Below, piece by piece: positions 54,342-64,000 of a stretch of DNA of 64,000 nucleotides. Source of the DNA: Podaxis mareebaensis (taxonomy: Eukaryota; Basidiomycota; Agaricomycetes; Agaricales; Agaricaceae); NCBI GenBank assembly GCA_018524725.1, contig JAEUWP010000062.1, positions 106,701 through 170,700 on the forward strand, in the 5' to 3' direction. The position numbers and the translations under genes are program-made. How positions within the stretch are numbered: position 1 is the first letter of the stretch; each line of letters begins with the position of its first letter. The notes beneath the pieces are model-generated. The model saw only the letters and a program-made list of their open reading frames with translations. It was not told the DNA's origin and did not search any database.

Positions 54342-56433
54342 TCAATGCAGCAGACCAATTCTCTGGTCTTCCGTGTCCACCACTGGAGCCTCCGAGTTCT
54401 TCGATTCGCTCGAATATAATGCTTGTTCCTCATTGTCCATCAAGTGCTCGCGAAGGAGCGCTATGACGCGCATCTGCTCGTCGCTCGACAGTGACGATCC
54501 TTCCGCAAGCGAAGCCCGCCCACCCTGCAAGAAGTGTACGATGCCGTAGATTGACAATGGTTTGATTCCTAATAAATAAATCCTATCAGCCTGGGGATCA
54601 TGGAACAGGCAGGGATGGGCTTGATATACCGAAGACAGTCAGAAGCAGAGAGCACCCAAATATCGCGGCAAAAATAGCGTTGATACTTGTCCATACGCCA
54701 CCAATGATGGAAATCCCACTTAAGACCGAGTTGTCTCTGACATCTTGCAAAACCTTGTATGGTCTGGGTCCTCTCTGAGCCTGGGGAAAGAACATCCGGA
54801 CAGTAGAAATTCCTGGTTCTTGAGTATCAGGCTGTACATTTGGGACGATTTTCTCGATATTGATCACAGGAATTGAACGATACTAGCAAGACTAGTCCTC
54901 GGTGGTCGGGTAAGACAGAAGCGTTAGACTGCTGCGCACCTGTCTCAATCCAATTGAGGAAAGAATTGAAGATATCATTCTTTGTTGCAAGGAAAGGGAG
55001 AGAGTAGCCCAGAGATGCGTTCCAGGAAAGACTGGCAGAGGGTGTGTTAAAGTTGTTTCTAGAATGTCTTGAAGTGATTCTGCAACTCCTATAATAATAT
55101 TTATGGCCCTGTCACTTGGCAGCATCGGCACCTTTCTATAGTTTGCGAGGCGGGTAAAGTTAATATCAATCCAGACTTCCGCATGTAGATATGGGAGAGC
55201 TGAGCAACAAGGAAGGAAATTATTATCGTGAGCATGTAGGATGCTATTTGGGACAGAAGCTTACGATCAATTAATGCCTCTCTGGCGCAATTAAAGTATG
55301 AGGGATTGACCTGAGTACAGTTGACCACTAAGGCGGGATATATACCAGAATGAGTGTTTGGTGAATTGAATGTCGAGTGTTTTACATACATCCCTCTTTA
55401 TGATATGCCCTGACATGAATAGCATCCAGCATCGAGTCCAGTGTCGTATCCACGCTCTCCTGACACAGGGTTATTACGGTCGTATCTCTGGAAACGAAAG
55501 ATCGGCACTTGCCATGTACACTGTGATCCCTCCAAGCGGGATATTATCCATACTGGTCCAGCCGAGCGTATCGATTTCGAGATATTTCTGAGAGCACAAG
55601 GTGGGATATTGCAGGGGCCGAATAATAATCACATCAAAGCAAAGCAATGCAAAACCAGCAATGATCCCTCCTCCAAAAACTCCTCGAGCAACCCTGACTG
55701 CTGTGTTCTCTGCTCTGATAAATCACCTAGTACCTTATTCTCGCCTCTGAGAGATGATATTGGCCCACACACCTGTATCGCTTTTTGAACATGAATCGAC
55801 CAAAAAACATCCTTGATCCATCCCAAGAATGTTTGTTTTGGGCATTGGTAACATCCCCCAAGATATGGAAGGGGCGCAGAAGATTTCTTCCCCTAGCCGA
55901 GGCCAGATCCCAGACAAAGGCAAAAAACAACATGACGAGACATGTTACCATAATCAAGATCGATAACAAAAGACCCCAATAGATGGAGTGACGTTGAGCC
56001 TGCCAAATTGTAGACGAGGACGTGTTGATGACATAGTACAGGCCTGTGCGGAAGTTAAGTGAGTCATCCACTCTGAGAAGGCTGTGTTATTTGACATTAC
56101 CTGTGATGACCTCAAATGAGAGGAGGGTAAGCTCATATACATTCAACCAATATTTCCTTAGCAGTTTGCTGTTTCTTATCAGTTAGATTAGGGATTGTGC
56201 AAAAATTCAACATACCTAAAGATGTGATGAGTCAAGACTAGGAATGGGAGGAATTGTAACCTGGTTGTTAATTCCAAGGCAGGGTCGAGCATGCCCGTCG
56301 TAGGGTCACTGTAAGATGTCCTTACAGCATACACCCAAAGGACACAAGCCAGGAGGGAAGAGAGCATCAGCAGTCGGAGGATTAAAACACGCACAAGAGC
56401 ATACATCTTTGGACAGAGATCAACGGGCAACAT
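54342..56433 (-). CDS. multi-pass membrane protein of an agaricomycete-type hypothetical family, centre unresolved
   Basis: Clear exons: 56216-56433, 56101-56174, 55773-56043, 55633-55714, then about 55587 downward, 55177 to about 55391, 54940-55135, 54630-54882 and 54342-54568. Introns are 41-61 nt. Helices include ALVRVLILRLLMLSSLLACV, QRHSIYWGLLLSILIMV with VMLFFAFVWDLA, GVFGGGIIAGFALLCF, and late in the protein a pair around SIIGGVWTSINAIFAAIFG. SVDTTLDSMLDAIH and NCTQVNPSYFNC are other recognisable blocks. Joins at about 55390-55590 do not keep one frame with standard introns, so the gene may be broken there. The first exon may be preceded by others. Function unknown. Confidence 0.6.
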
Positions 56434-57974
56434 ACTTATGACTGCATATGAATGTCACTGCCACTTGTGTGAAACATCAGATTTGGGTCCCGGTTGCCAT
56501 AGTATGGATCCACCTGTGGCTACATCACACCTCTAATTAGAAGCAGTTACCGTCATTGATTACCTGTTGGCACCTGTCCCTGCCAAGACATGTGTCTTAC
56601 TGGAAGGGGGGAATGGGGGTAACTCCTCCCTCTTGTTAGAGGGAGTTTATTTGAAATGCCTATACAATGCTTACACAAGACATAACAAGACCTATAGTGG
56701 CCTTGATACCATTGTCACCCTTCCAGCTATTGGCAATCACTGGCTGTGATGATGTAGTAACCACGTGGTCAATGTCATCCAACCATCACTGCCACCACCT
56801 GACACCCTGCCCATCATTGGATCTTTCAAGAGGGTCCCACTCATCATCTGAGCCTGCCCCCTACCCTGCCCTTGATCACACATGATTATGGAAGATAAAA
56901 AGCTTTTGTGTGATGCTTGGCACCACCTCAGCAACCTCCGATGGCCTATACAGACCTTGATTGGAGAGATCTGCCCCCTGAACTGGTGCTCTTGGTGTCC
57001 AGTAGCATCCAAACTCTAGGCTGTTGGTCAATGCACTGGGTGAAGCTGTAGGTCAACAAGCATAAATAACACTCATGGACTTCTGGTGCAATGCACTGCA
57101 TACCAGTGCATGTATTACACAGCCTATAGTGACAATATTTATGAAATGCATATATATATATATATTTGTCAATTTACAACTGGGGGATGTGAACTCTCAT
57201 ATTCAATGAGACTTGATAACATCTGAAGCTTTTTGTCCAACTGCTGTAGACATATCTCCTCTTGTTCTTCCAATACACCCTCCTCACCCACTGTTTCATC
57301 ATTAGTCATCACTGATATGCCATCATCAGCATTGGGTCTCCCTCTTCCTCACACTGTTCTATGATCTCCCCTCCTTGTCTTACTGTCACCATCTTGACTC
57401 ATGCCTTGGCCATCAGCCACATCTCAGATCTTCTGAAGTTGTACTATGTTTAGTACTTGGACTCAGTGATACCTTGTATAGTAATAGTCCTCTTCTAGCA
57501 GATCTTGTATCTTACCTCAGGCTCAGTCTAGTATAATTAGAACATTGAAGTAGTTGTGTGCATCTCAATTAGGACATGTAGAATAGTAATTGTTCTAGTA
57601 TTTAGGTAGCTCATAAAGTAAGTAGAACTTAGCTTTACAATCACTTGTGCATAGCATGAGAATAGCAGGTCTGTCTTCTGCTGTATCTTCTTGCCATGTG
57701 AGAGCTCTACCTGCCTCAACAGGATAACTGGCATAGCAGCTAAACCAATAGAGTAGCCTGTAACCTTACAAGTTGTATCTCTCCCTTGGCAGTCCCTGTG
57801 AGATTTCCAACCAGCCTCTAGTTCATGCAGGTGAATGGATGGGTGTTCTGCTTAGGAACTTAATAGTGTCAGGTTATCTTAGGACAGTATCTCTCTGCAC
57901 TGGTGCAATGTCCACACTGTGCCTAAGTAACAAGTTCAGTAAGTATTTCTTTGTTATATGGGTCAGTGTCAGTT
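56434..57974. other. CpG-poor repeat-derived DNA
   Basis: From about 56500 the composition changes sharply: CG dinucleotides become very rare. No intact gene is present. A (TA)n microsatellite of about 17 bp lies at 57149-57165. Parts of the minus strand may be the decayed pol of the element whose protease is at 57975-58295, but no reverse transcriptase motif could be read. Confidence 0.45.
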
Positions 57975-58295
57975 CTCCAGATCAGGATTTTCTTTCTCCA
58001 ATTGATGTCAGGATTGTGTCACATGAGCCAGGGTGCTCCTAAAATTATTTTAGGCTTGCCAAGTTGCTTAATTTGAGTTTGTACTGGAGTAATTCATTTG
58101 TCAATCTCAATATTGAGTATGCACTCTTTGGTGGTAGTTCCTTATTTATTAATTGATCCATCAGCATTTCAGATTTCAATTGGTTTTGGTAAAGGTCATG
58201 TTAGGAGGTTCCATTCAGTAATGAGTCTGAAATCAATAAAGTTTCCTCCTGCTCCTGAGTCCAACAGGGCAAGGGTTTCAATCTTCTTGTGGTGA
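57975..58295 (-). pseudogene. decayed retroelement aspartic protease
   Basis: The minus strand reads LALLDSGAGGNFIDF, later NADGSINK, and later KIILGAPWL, HNPDINW, the layout of a Ty3/gypsy-type protease (DSG active site, then ILG). At least five in-frame TGA or TAA stops interrupt it. The DSGAG active-site motif survives, but the gene is dead. Confidence 0.7.
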
Positions 58296-58310
58296 GGGAG
58301 ATAGACTTGG

Positions 58311-58872
58311 TGTTAGGTTGGTCCTTATTACTGGTCACCTAAGCTTTGCTAGGGGGCAGCTATCTCACTAGATGGTTCACAGAGGCACTAGGATCTAGCA
58401 AGAAGGATCACAGTAAGTAGGTGGTGAGGCAAGTGTCCAATTAAGCACACTCAGAGGTCAAACTTCTATCAGTCGAGGATATGACCAATAGAAAGTTTAC
58501 TACCACACTGATCATGAACTAATGTCAATCCAGAGATAAAGTGAGAGCAATATTCTGAATTTGAGAATATAGGAAGCTTGCACTTCCAGTACATGAGTGG
58601 CTATTTAAGCTTTACTTCTAAGGTCCAAATCTGGTAACTATGATGAAGTAAGGCTGCAAGTCCAAGAGTCAATCAAATTGTAGCTACGGAGCAGAGTGAG
58701 ATGAGAATAGAAACTAGACAAGAATAGAAACAAGTCTGAAGAAAACAAAGCTAGAAAGGAAACTACTAATTAAGGAAACTGTTCAGGTCTGAGTTCATCT
58801 GGGATACGAGAATACTAGACGAAGAATCTGTAATGGAGATATGGGAAGAAAACTATTTAGTGGTTTATTACA
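58311..58872 (-). repeat. LTR-like repeat 1 (562 bp)
   Basis: Begins TGTTAGG and ends TTACA, giving TGT...ACA termini. It shares its whole length with 62320-62888 and 63356-63902. It lies directly at the 3' end of the 273-aa ORF and directly beside the decayed protease. Confidence 0.8.
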
Positions 58873-59689
58873 AGTCCATATCAGGGTGAAGATGTCCATT
58901 GGAAGAGTCAGAGGAATAAGAGTCAGGAGATGAAGTAGAACTGGGAACAGTGAAGTTGCCTACTGAAGGCAATGAGTCAGGGGAGTCTTCATAGAGGAAG
59001 ATGAGACTGCAATGTGGGGATGATGATGACAATGACAATACATTGGCAGTGATGTATGGCAGTGGGTATGGAGGAGGATCATCAATGGGTTCTTCTGAGT
59101 TTGACTCATCAATACCTGGAATGTTGGAGTTGATGCTGTGGAGGGGTGGAAGCTGAGTACAATGGGGAGGGATGGCCAGAGGCTCATCAGAGTTAGGATC
59201 AACACGATAGACTTCTACTTCTTGAAAGTAGAATCCGTGGGTGACTTCATATTTGATAATATGTGGGACGACCTCAGGTGGATACATCATGTAGGGATGG
59301 AGGAATACAATGGGTTCTCCAGCATAAGGGATCATCTTCCAACCATGGGCCCAGGCAGAGTCGAAGTTATTGTGGATTGTCTGAACATACAACCTGTCAG
59401 GATCGAAGACATGGGTGAAGGGAGTGTTCTCCCAGGCAATGCGTAATATCTCTGTCATCATGCAGTTGGTCTCATAGAAGATTGGTCCAGGCATTGGCCA
59501 GTCTTCAGAGAATAGTGAGGCATGGCCAGGAAGGCGACAATTAGCAAAGGCTTCATTGTGGTAGTGGGTTGAGTCTTTGGCTGGTATACCTGTATCTTGA
59601 GTGGTAGAGCGAGAGGCATTGGGGAGTCCAAGTTTATGGACTAATGCATGATAAATAATATTGCAGCGGGAGGTGCCAGGCTGGTTCAT
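58868..59689 (-). CDS. unrecognised 273-aa ORF of the LTR element
   Basis: An intact ATG frame starting MNQPGTSRCNIIYHALVHKL. The middle part has aromatic-rich segments (FTHVFDPDRLYVQTIHNN, then AWAHGWKMIPYAGEPIVF and LHPYMMYPPEVVPHIIKYEV). The tail is Ser/Asp/Pro-rich and ends HLHPDMDL. Its stop codon lies inside LTR repeat 1. At least two further copies of the tail follow repeats 2 and 3, so the ORF belongs to the element. No protease, reverse transcriptase, integrase or envelope motif is seen. It stays open despite decay around it. Confidence 0.6.
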   Translation of the reverse strand: MNQPGTSRCNIIYHALVHKLGLPNASRSTTQDTGIPAKDSTHYHNEAFANCRLPGHASLFSEDWPMPGPIFYETNCMMTEILRIAWENTPFTHVFDPDRLYVQTIHNNFDSAWAHGWKMIPYAGEPIVFLHPYMMYPPEVVPHIIKYEVTHGFYFQEVEVYRVDPNSDEPLAIPPHCTQLPPLHSINSNIPGIDESNSEEPIDDPPPYPLPYITANVLSLSSSSPHCSLIFLYEDSPDSLPSVGNFTVPSSTSSPDSYSSDSSNGHLHPDMDL

Positions 59690-60027
59690 AACACTTGGGC
59701 CAGTAAATAGAGAATCTTGTTTTGTAGTATGGCTTTGATTTGATTGAGTTGTTGATTAATCAGTTTCTTGTATCCATTGGGATTATGTAGTCAGGGGTAT
59801 TCATCAAATGAATAAATAGAGTCTTCTTCAGTTTTATCATTGCATGTGATTTGATTTGGATGGGATCTAGACATGATGCTGGCTAGTCCCTTTGGGTGAA
59901 ATCCTTTCCTTCCCTTGGGGTTCTTCATTGTTGTCAGATTCTTCTTCAATGTTGTTGAGGCAATATCATCTTGATTTACTTTGGAACTTCTTTCCTTGCT
60001 GGTTCTAGGAGTATGAGGCTCAATTCT
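59690..60027. other. internal region of the LTR element, non-coding as seen
   Basis: Between the gag remnant and the 273-aa ORF. No pol motifs are visible. Confidence 0.45.
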
Positions 60028-61320
60028 TCAATCTTTGCTTGTTGAGGGAGCAAGATTGGGCATAGTGTTTTCTTGCCTTGCAGATGAAACATAATCCTTT
60101 ACTTCAGAGTTCTCATAGTTCTTGCAGGAGGAGATTATTAAGTTCAGCTTTGATTCTTGCTTTGACAATTTGATTAACTTGTTCACTTGAGTAGTGGTCA
60201 TTGTCAGATGATATTTCTGAAGAGTCTTCATCTGACAAGAATTCAAATTCACTATCTGTTCTGTCAATATGATTGAGTTCATTCATGAGGATATTGTCAA
60301 TATCCATGGGACCATATCCTGGGGGGTTATGAGATGTTTGAGCCAGTGTATATGCTTTGAAGTTGTAGCCTTTGCTTGAAATATGGCATTTCAAATGCTT
60401 CTTGTGAGAGGGGTACAAGTGTAATCAGTGCAAATGTCTCAGGTGATCAGTAAATAATTTAAAGTGTGCCAGTCCTCCTGTATGGCACACAGCTGTATAG
60501 ACAGCTTCAGGGTCATTTTCTACTGGGCCTGATTAATGATGCCTTTGCAGTAATACAGGTCCAGTCCCTTAAGGAATAATGCAACTTTAGTCTTGCTATG
60601 ACTAACTCCTGCTTGGGTGCAGAGATTCTTGAATTAGTTGATGTATTCTTTGATTGGTTATCTGTTTTGTTGAGGTGTGTGAGTCAGTCAATACTGACAA
60701 TAGTGGTAGAGGCTTGTTTAAATGAGTTGTCCAGTTCAGTGAAGAATTGAGCAAGGGTCTAGTTGGTACTGAAGGTTGTTTCCAGTAGTGTGTGAGGTAA
60801 CATAGGCCTCTTTCCAAGTGACTGCTGGTCCTCACATGTTGAGGAGGGTGAACATGATCTTTGATGTGTCAGAGGAGAGATTGGTCAGTTGGCATGCATA
60901 GTAAATTTCTAGGTTGTGTTTCTATCATTGATAGTCTGAGGGGTCTCCATAGAAATGTTCTGGTTTCTCAACTTTCAGGTCTTGTTGGGTTGACATGGTG
61001 GAATGTACTGGCTGAGGTGATTGGGCTCTGGAAGTTGTATTGGGATATGGGGTAATTGGATTGTAGGGGTCTGGTCCATACTGGCTGATGAGATTATTAA
61101 GGATTGTTTCTTGATCAGTGGGTGAGGTAGTTCTGATATATTCCTGCTGTTCTGCAGTGAAGGTGTTGTACCAAGCTTGTTGAGCTGGGGTGAGGATGAG
61201 CAGCTGGAGGGTGTGCTACTCTGGGGACTCTGGTCATTGGCTTTCAGAGTGGTATGAGTGTTCTGACTCAGTGTCAATGTGTTTTGTATCTCCTCTGTGT
61301 TGAAGGAGGGGGTTTAGCTG
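60028..61320 (-). pseudogene. decayed gag gene of the LTR element
   Basis: Read on the minus strand. Pieces in several frames give a Gln/Ser/Pro-rich start (61277-60975), a capsid-like AQFFTELDNSFKQASTT (about 60700-60760), the gag-typical GYGPMDIDNI (about 60300-60330), and a CCHC knuckle. Stops and frame changes separate them, so no full Gag can be made. Confidence 0.65.
60050..60091 (-). other. CCHC zinc-knuckle coding segment
   Basis: Fourteen codons reading CFICKARKHYAQSC, an exact C-X2-C-X4-H-X4-C retroviral-type knuckle that binds RNA in Gag. It is in a frame different from the overlapping 84-codon open frame, which supports frame decay of gag. Confidence 0.75.
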
Positions 61321-62319
61321 GGTTGATTGTTCTAGTGTCATAGCTGCTTGGCTAATTCACTCAGAGCACTCTCAGAGAGAAGCTTGTCTGATAAATCCTG
61401 CTGTGGTACTGGTGGAAGGTTTGATGGGTGGAGGAGTGTTGTGAAAGGATTCAGTATATTGGATGGGTGGAGGTGGTGAATACAGGGTTTGCTCCAGTGA
61501 GTGGGTATGAATGCATAGCACAGGGTCAGATGGAGGAGTTAGTTGGTGTGAGGATTGTTTGGATTTTCTAGGTCATTGGGAGGAAGATTAGTTGGGAGTT
61601 GGCTCAGGTTGAACTCATTGTTTTCCTTTTCCTGAGAACAGAGTAGCATTTGGGTATCTGTTTTGGCATAGTTACTGGGGTTGCTGCTAAGCTAGATGGA
61701 ATCCTATCTTGATCTTGAGTATCTCCAGGATTTCCTTCAGTATGGCTTTAATCTTTAAATCCAGTTGTGCTTCTGGGCAGTAGACTATTTCTGTATTGCA
61801 CAAGATTCACTAGTTGCACAAGGGGTCTATCTTTCCTTTCCAGTTACCCTTCAATTGGATACTCCTTTTTTTTACATGGCTTAGAGTTATTCCATGGCAC
61901 AGCTATTGTCTCCCACAGCTGGTTCATACTTGTGTAGGCAGTTTGTCTTCTACTAGTTATCCCAGATAATGGCCAGTTATCTAAGTGTTCAAAGTTGGCT
62001 CTTTCCTTTGTTATTAGTCCAGAGTAGGGTCACAGTTGTTTTCCAGGTTCACCAAGGTTCCTACAATCTGTCAAAATCACTTTCAATGGAGTGGTTTTCT
62101 CTCTCCAATCTGCAGGCCTTTAAGAATTGGTCACTATCCAATTCACTGTATTCAGGCATGTTTCCTGTCATAGATTTGTAGTCTACTTGCAGATCTGGTC
62201 TAGCCCAGGGTAGTTCTAGTCTGTGATGGGATTAGGGCCCATTACACCCTAGGGATATCATGTATCATCTAGTTGCTTATGACAGACACAAGGGTCACTG
62301 AGGAAAGCTTCCAATATAA
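61321..62319. other. 5' internal region of the LTR element
   Basis: CpG-poor DNA between LTR repeat 2 and the gag remnant. On the minus strand it starts TTATATTGGAAGC just after the repeat, where a primer-binding site would be. No gene is readable. Confidence 0.45.
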
Positions 62320-62888
62320 TGTTAGGGTGGTCCTTATCACTAGTCACCTATGCTTAAGCTAGGGGGTGGCTATCTCAGTAGATGGTTTGCAAGTGCTAGG
62401 ATCTACCAAGAAGGATGATGGCAAGTAGGTGGCAAGGCAAGTGTCCAATTAAGCACACTTAGAGGTCAAACTTCTATCAGTTGAGAATATGACCAATAGA
62501 GAGTTTACTACCACACTGATTATTGACTAATGTCAATTGCAAAAGCACAGAAGTAATTTTGAGGTTTACAATTTAAGAGGTGATTTAAGAATATTGGAAG
62601 CTTGCACTTCCAGTATATGAGCAGCTATTTAAGTGCTACATCTAGAGTCCTAATTAGGAAGCTATGATGATGTAGTACTAAGTTTAAAAGTCAATCAGAG
62701 ACAGATAACTACAGAGTAGAGATAGGACAGAAGTAGAATCAGACTAAGAGATAGGAATAGATTAAGTCTAAGAATAGTTCAAGATGAGTCATCTAAGAGT
62801 TAGAGGAAGAGGAAGAGAAGGAGGCAAGAAGCAATACTAAGAGATATGTCTGTACATCCTGATCAATAGACAGAAGGTGTATTCTACA
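62320..62888 (-). repeat. LTR-like repeat 2 (569 bp)
   Basis: Begins TGTTAGGG and ends CTACA. Same order of blocks as repeat 1 (GGTCACCTA, CTATCTCA-TAGATGG, AAGTGTCCA, GGAAGCTTGCACTTCC, GCTATTTAAG) with many C-to-T and G-to-A differences. Confidence 0.8.
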
Positions 62889-63355
62889 AGTCTAAGTCTG
62901 GGTGAAGTTGTCCATTAGAGGAGTTGGAGGTGAACAAGTCAGAGGATGAGGTGGAAGAGGGAACTGTGAAGTTCCCAATGAGTGGGGAGTCAGAAGAGTC
63001 TAACTCAACCATAGGGCTGTAGCACAGTGATTGCAATGATGACAATGACAAGGAGGTATCTGCAGTGACATAGGAAGGCAGGTAAGGAGGAGGTGGAGGT
63101 GGGGCAATAGCATGTTCTCCTGGAGGTGACTCATCAATGCTAGGGATGTTGGAGTTGATGCTGAAGAGTGGAGGAAGCTGAGTATGCCATGGAGGGATAG
63201 ATAGAGGGTCCTTGGAGTTAGGATTAATATGATAGACTTCTACTTCTCAGAAGTAGAGTTTGTATGTGACTTCATACTTGATAATATGAGGGATGACTTC
63301 TGGTGGGTACATTATGTAAGGATGAAGGAATAGAATTAGTTCTCCAGTGTAAGGG
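62884..63355 (-). pseudogene. second copy of the 273-aa ORF, truncated by repeat 3
   Basis: The minus strand matches the C-terminal half of the ORF at 58868-59689 (SIDESPPGE-like and LYIIKYEVTYKLYF-like parts) with stops. At 63355 the similarity ends and LTR repeat 3 begins, so it was cut by that repeat. Confidence 0.65.
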
Positions 63356-63902
63356 TGTTAGGTTGGTCCTTATCACCGGTCACCTAAGCTTTGCTAGGGG
63401 GCGGCTATCTCACTAGATGGTTTGCAGAGGCGCTAGGATCTAGCAAGAAGGATCACGATAAGAAGGTGGCGAGGCAAGTGTCCAGTTAAGTACACTCAGG
63501 AGGTTGAACGTCTATAAGTCGAGGATATGACCAATAGAACGTTTACTACCACGCTGATCGTGAGCTAACATCAATCAGAAGTTAAAGGTGAACAATAACT
63601 TGAGATTTGAGAATATAGGAAGCTTGCGCTTCCAGTACATGAGCGGCTATTTAAGCTTTACTTCTAAGTCCAATTCCGGTAACTATGACGAAGTAGAGCT
63701 ACGAGTCCGAGAGTCAATAGAAGTGTAACTACGGAGTGGAGCGAGACAAGAATAGAACTAAGACAGGAATAGAAACAGAGATCAGAAGGGAAACTAACTA
63801 ACTAAGGAAACTGTTCAAGATAGAGTTCAGGCGGGATACAGGAATACGAGGTGAAGTGTCTGTAGTTAGATAGAAGAGAAACTATTTACTGGTTATATTA
63901 CA
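63356..63902 (-). repeat. LTR-like repeat 3 (547 bp), CpG-rich
   Basis: Begins TGTTAGG and ends TTACA. It carries CG at many sites where repeats 1 and 2 have TG or CA, so it is a younger or less mutated copy. Confidence 0.8.
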
Positions 63903-64000
63903 AGTCCATATCAGGGTGAAGGTGTCCGTTAGAAGAGTCGGATGAGTAGGAGTCAGGAGACGAGGCAGAACTGGGAATAGGGAAGTTGCCAGTCGAAGGC
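63898..64000 (-). CDS. third copy of the element ORF, partial at right edge
   Basis: The minus strand encodes a tail nearly identical to the 273-aa ORF (SSDSSNGHLHPDMDL), open to the window edge. It again ends inside its LTR. With its CpG-rich repeat, this may be the best preserved copy. The remainder is outside the window. Confidence 0.6.
   Translation of the reverse strand, partial: PSTGNFPIPSSASSPDSYSSDSSNGHLHPDMDL

Noticed and set aside
57773..58295. plus-strand frames that look open near the LTR
   Set aside because: The minus strand carries the recognisable protease motifs; the plus frames are shadows.
58311..62888. LTR repeats 1 and 2 as the two LTRs of one simple insertion
   Set aside because: No target-site duplication is seen, and repeat 2 is followed by another copy of the internal ORF; a tandem array explains both better.

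Overview
The window is nuclear DNA of a filamentous basidiomycete, most likely an agaricomycete. The signs are densely packed genes on both strands, many GT-AG introns of about 41-67 nt (plus one GC-AG), and protein types typical of mushrooms: BTB, F-box-like, Ser/Thr-rich single-pass membrane and small secreted Cys-rich proteins. No rRNA, tRNA or CRISPR feature was found. Gene models were joined by hand from splice signals and frame continuity, and start codons are inferred.

Layout. 1-18.5 kb is housekeeping-like: a partial BTB gene, an F-box-like gene, a single-pass membrane protein, a ubiquitin C-terminal hydrolase, a Pcl-type cyclin, a DUF4139 (mucoidy-inhibitor-like) protein, ZPR1 and one doubtful ORF. 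18.5-36.5 kb is accessory: a small secreted six-Cys protein, four relatives of an unusual stand-alone RNase H-like gene, an FAD monooxygenase, a secreted amidohydrolase, and gene relics between them. 37-42.4 kb holds a WDR48/UAF1-like WD40 protein and an HNH-type protein. 43.4-49.8 kb carries two decayed copies of a Cys-rich gene. One copy is split by a complete Tc1/mariner-superfamily transposon with matching inverted repeats and a TA target duplication. 51.2-52.8 kb has a small membrane protein divergent from SDH4, with a telomere-like motif between them. 53.4-56.4 kb has a multi-pass membrane protein gene plus a broken fragment of its C-terminus. From about 56.5 kb to the end is CpG-poor retroelement DNA: a decayed protease, three LTR-like repeats in head-to-tail order, a gag remnant with a CCHC knuckle, and an unrecognised 273-aa ORF that ends inside the LTR.

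The strongest candidate for something undescribed is the RNase H-like family at 19.8-36.4 kb. Three members join an N-terminal Cys motif (CxCxxC) and coiled coil, a variable acidic linker and a C-terminal RNase H fold. The fourth has lost the Cys block. All four keep the four catalytic acidic residues, and none has a reverse transcriptase next to it.
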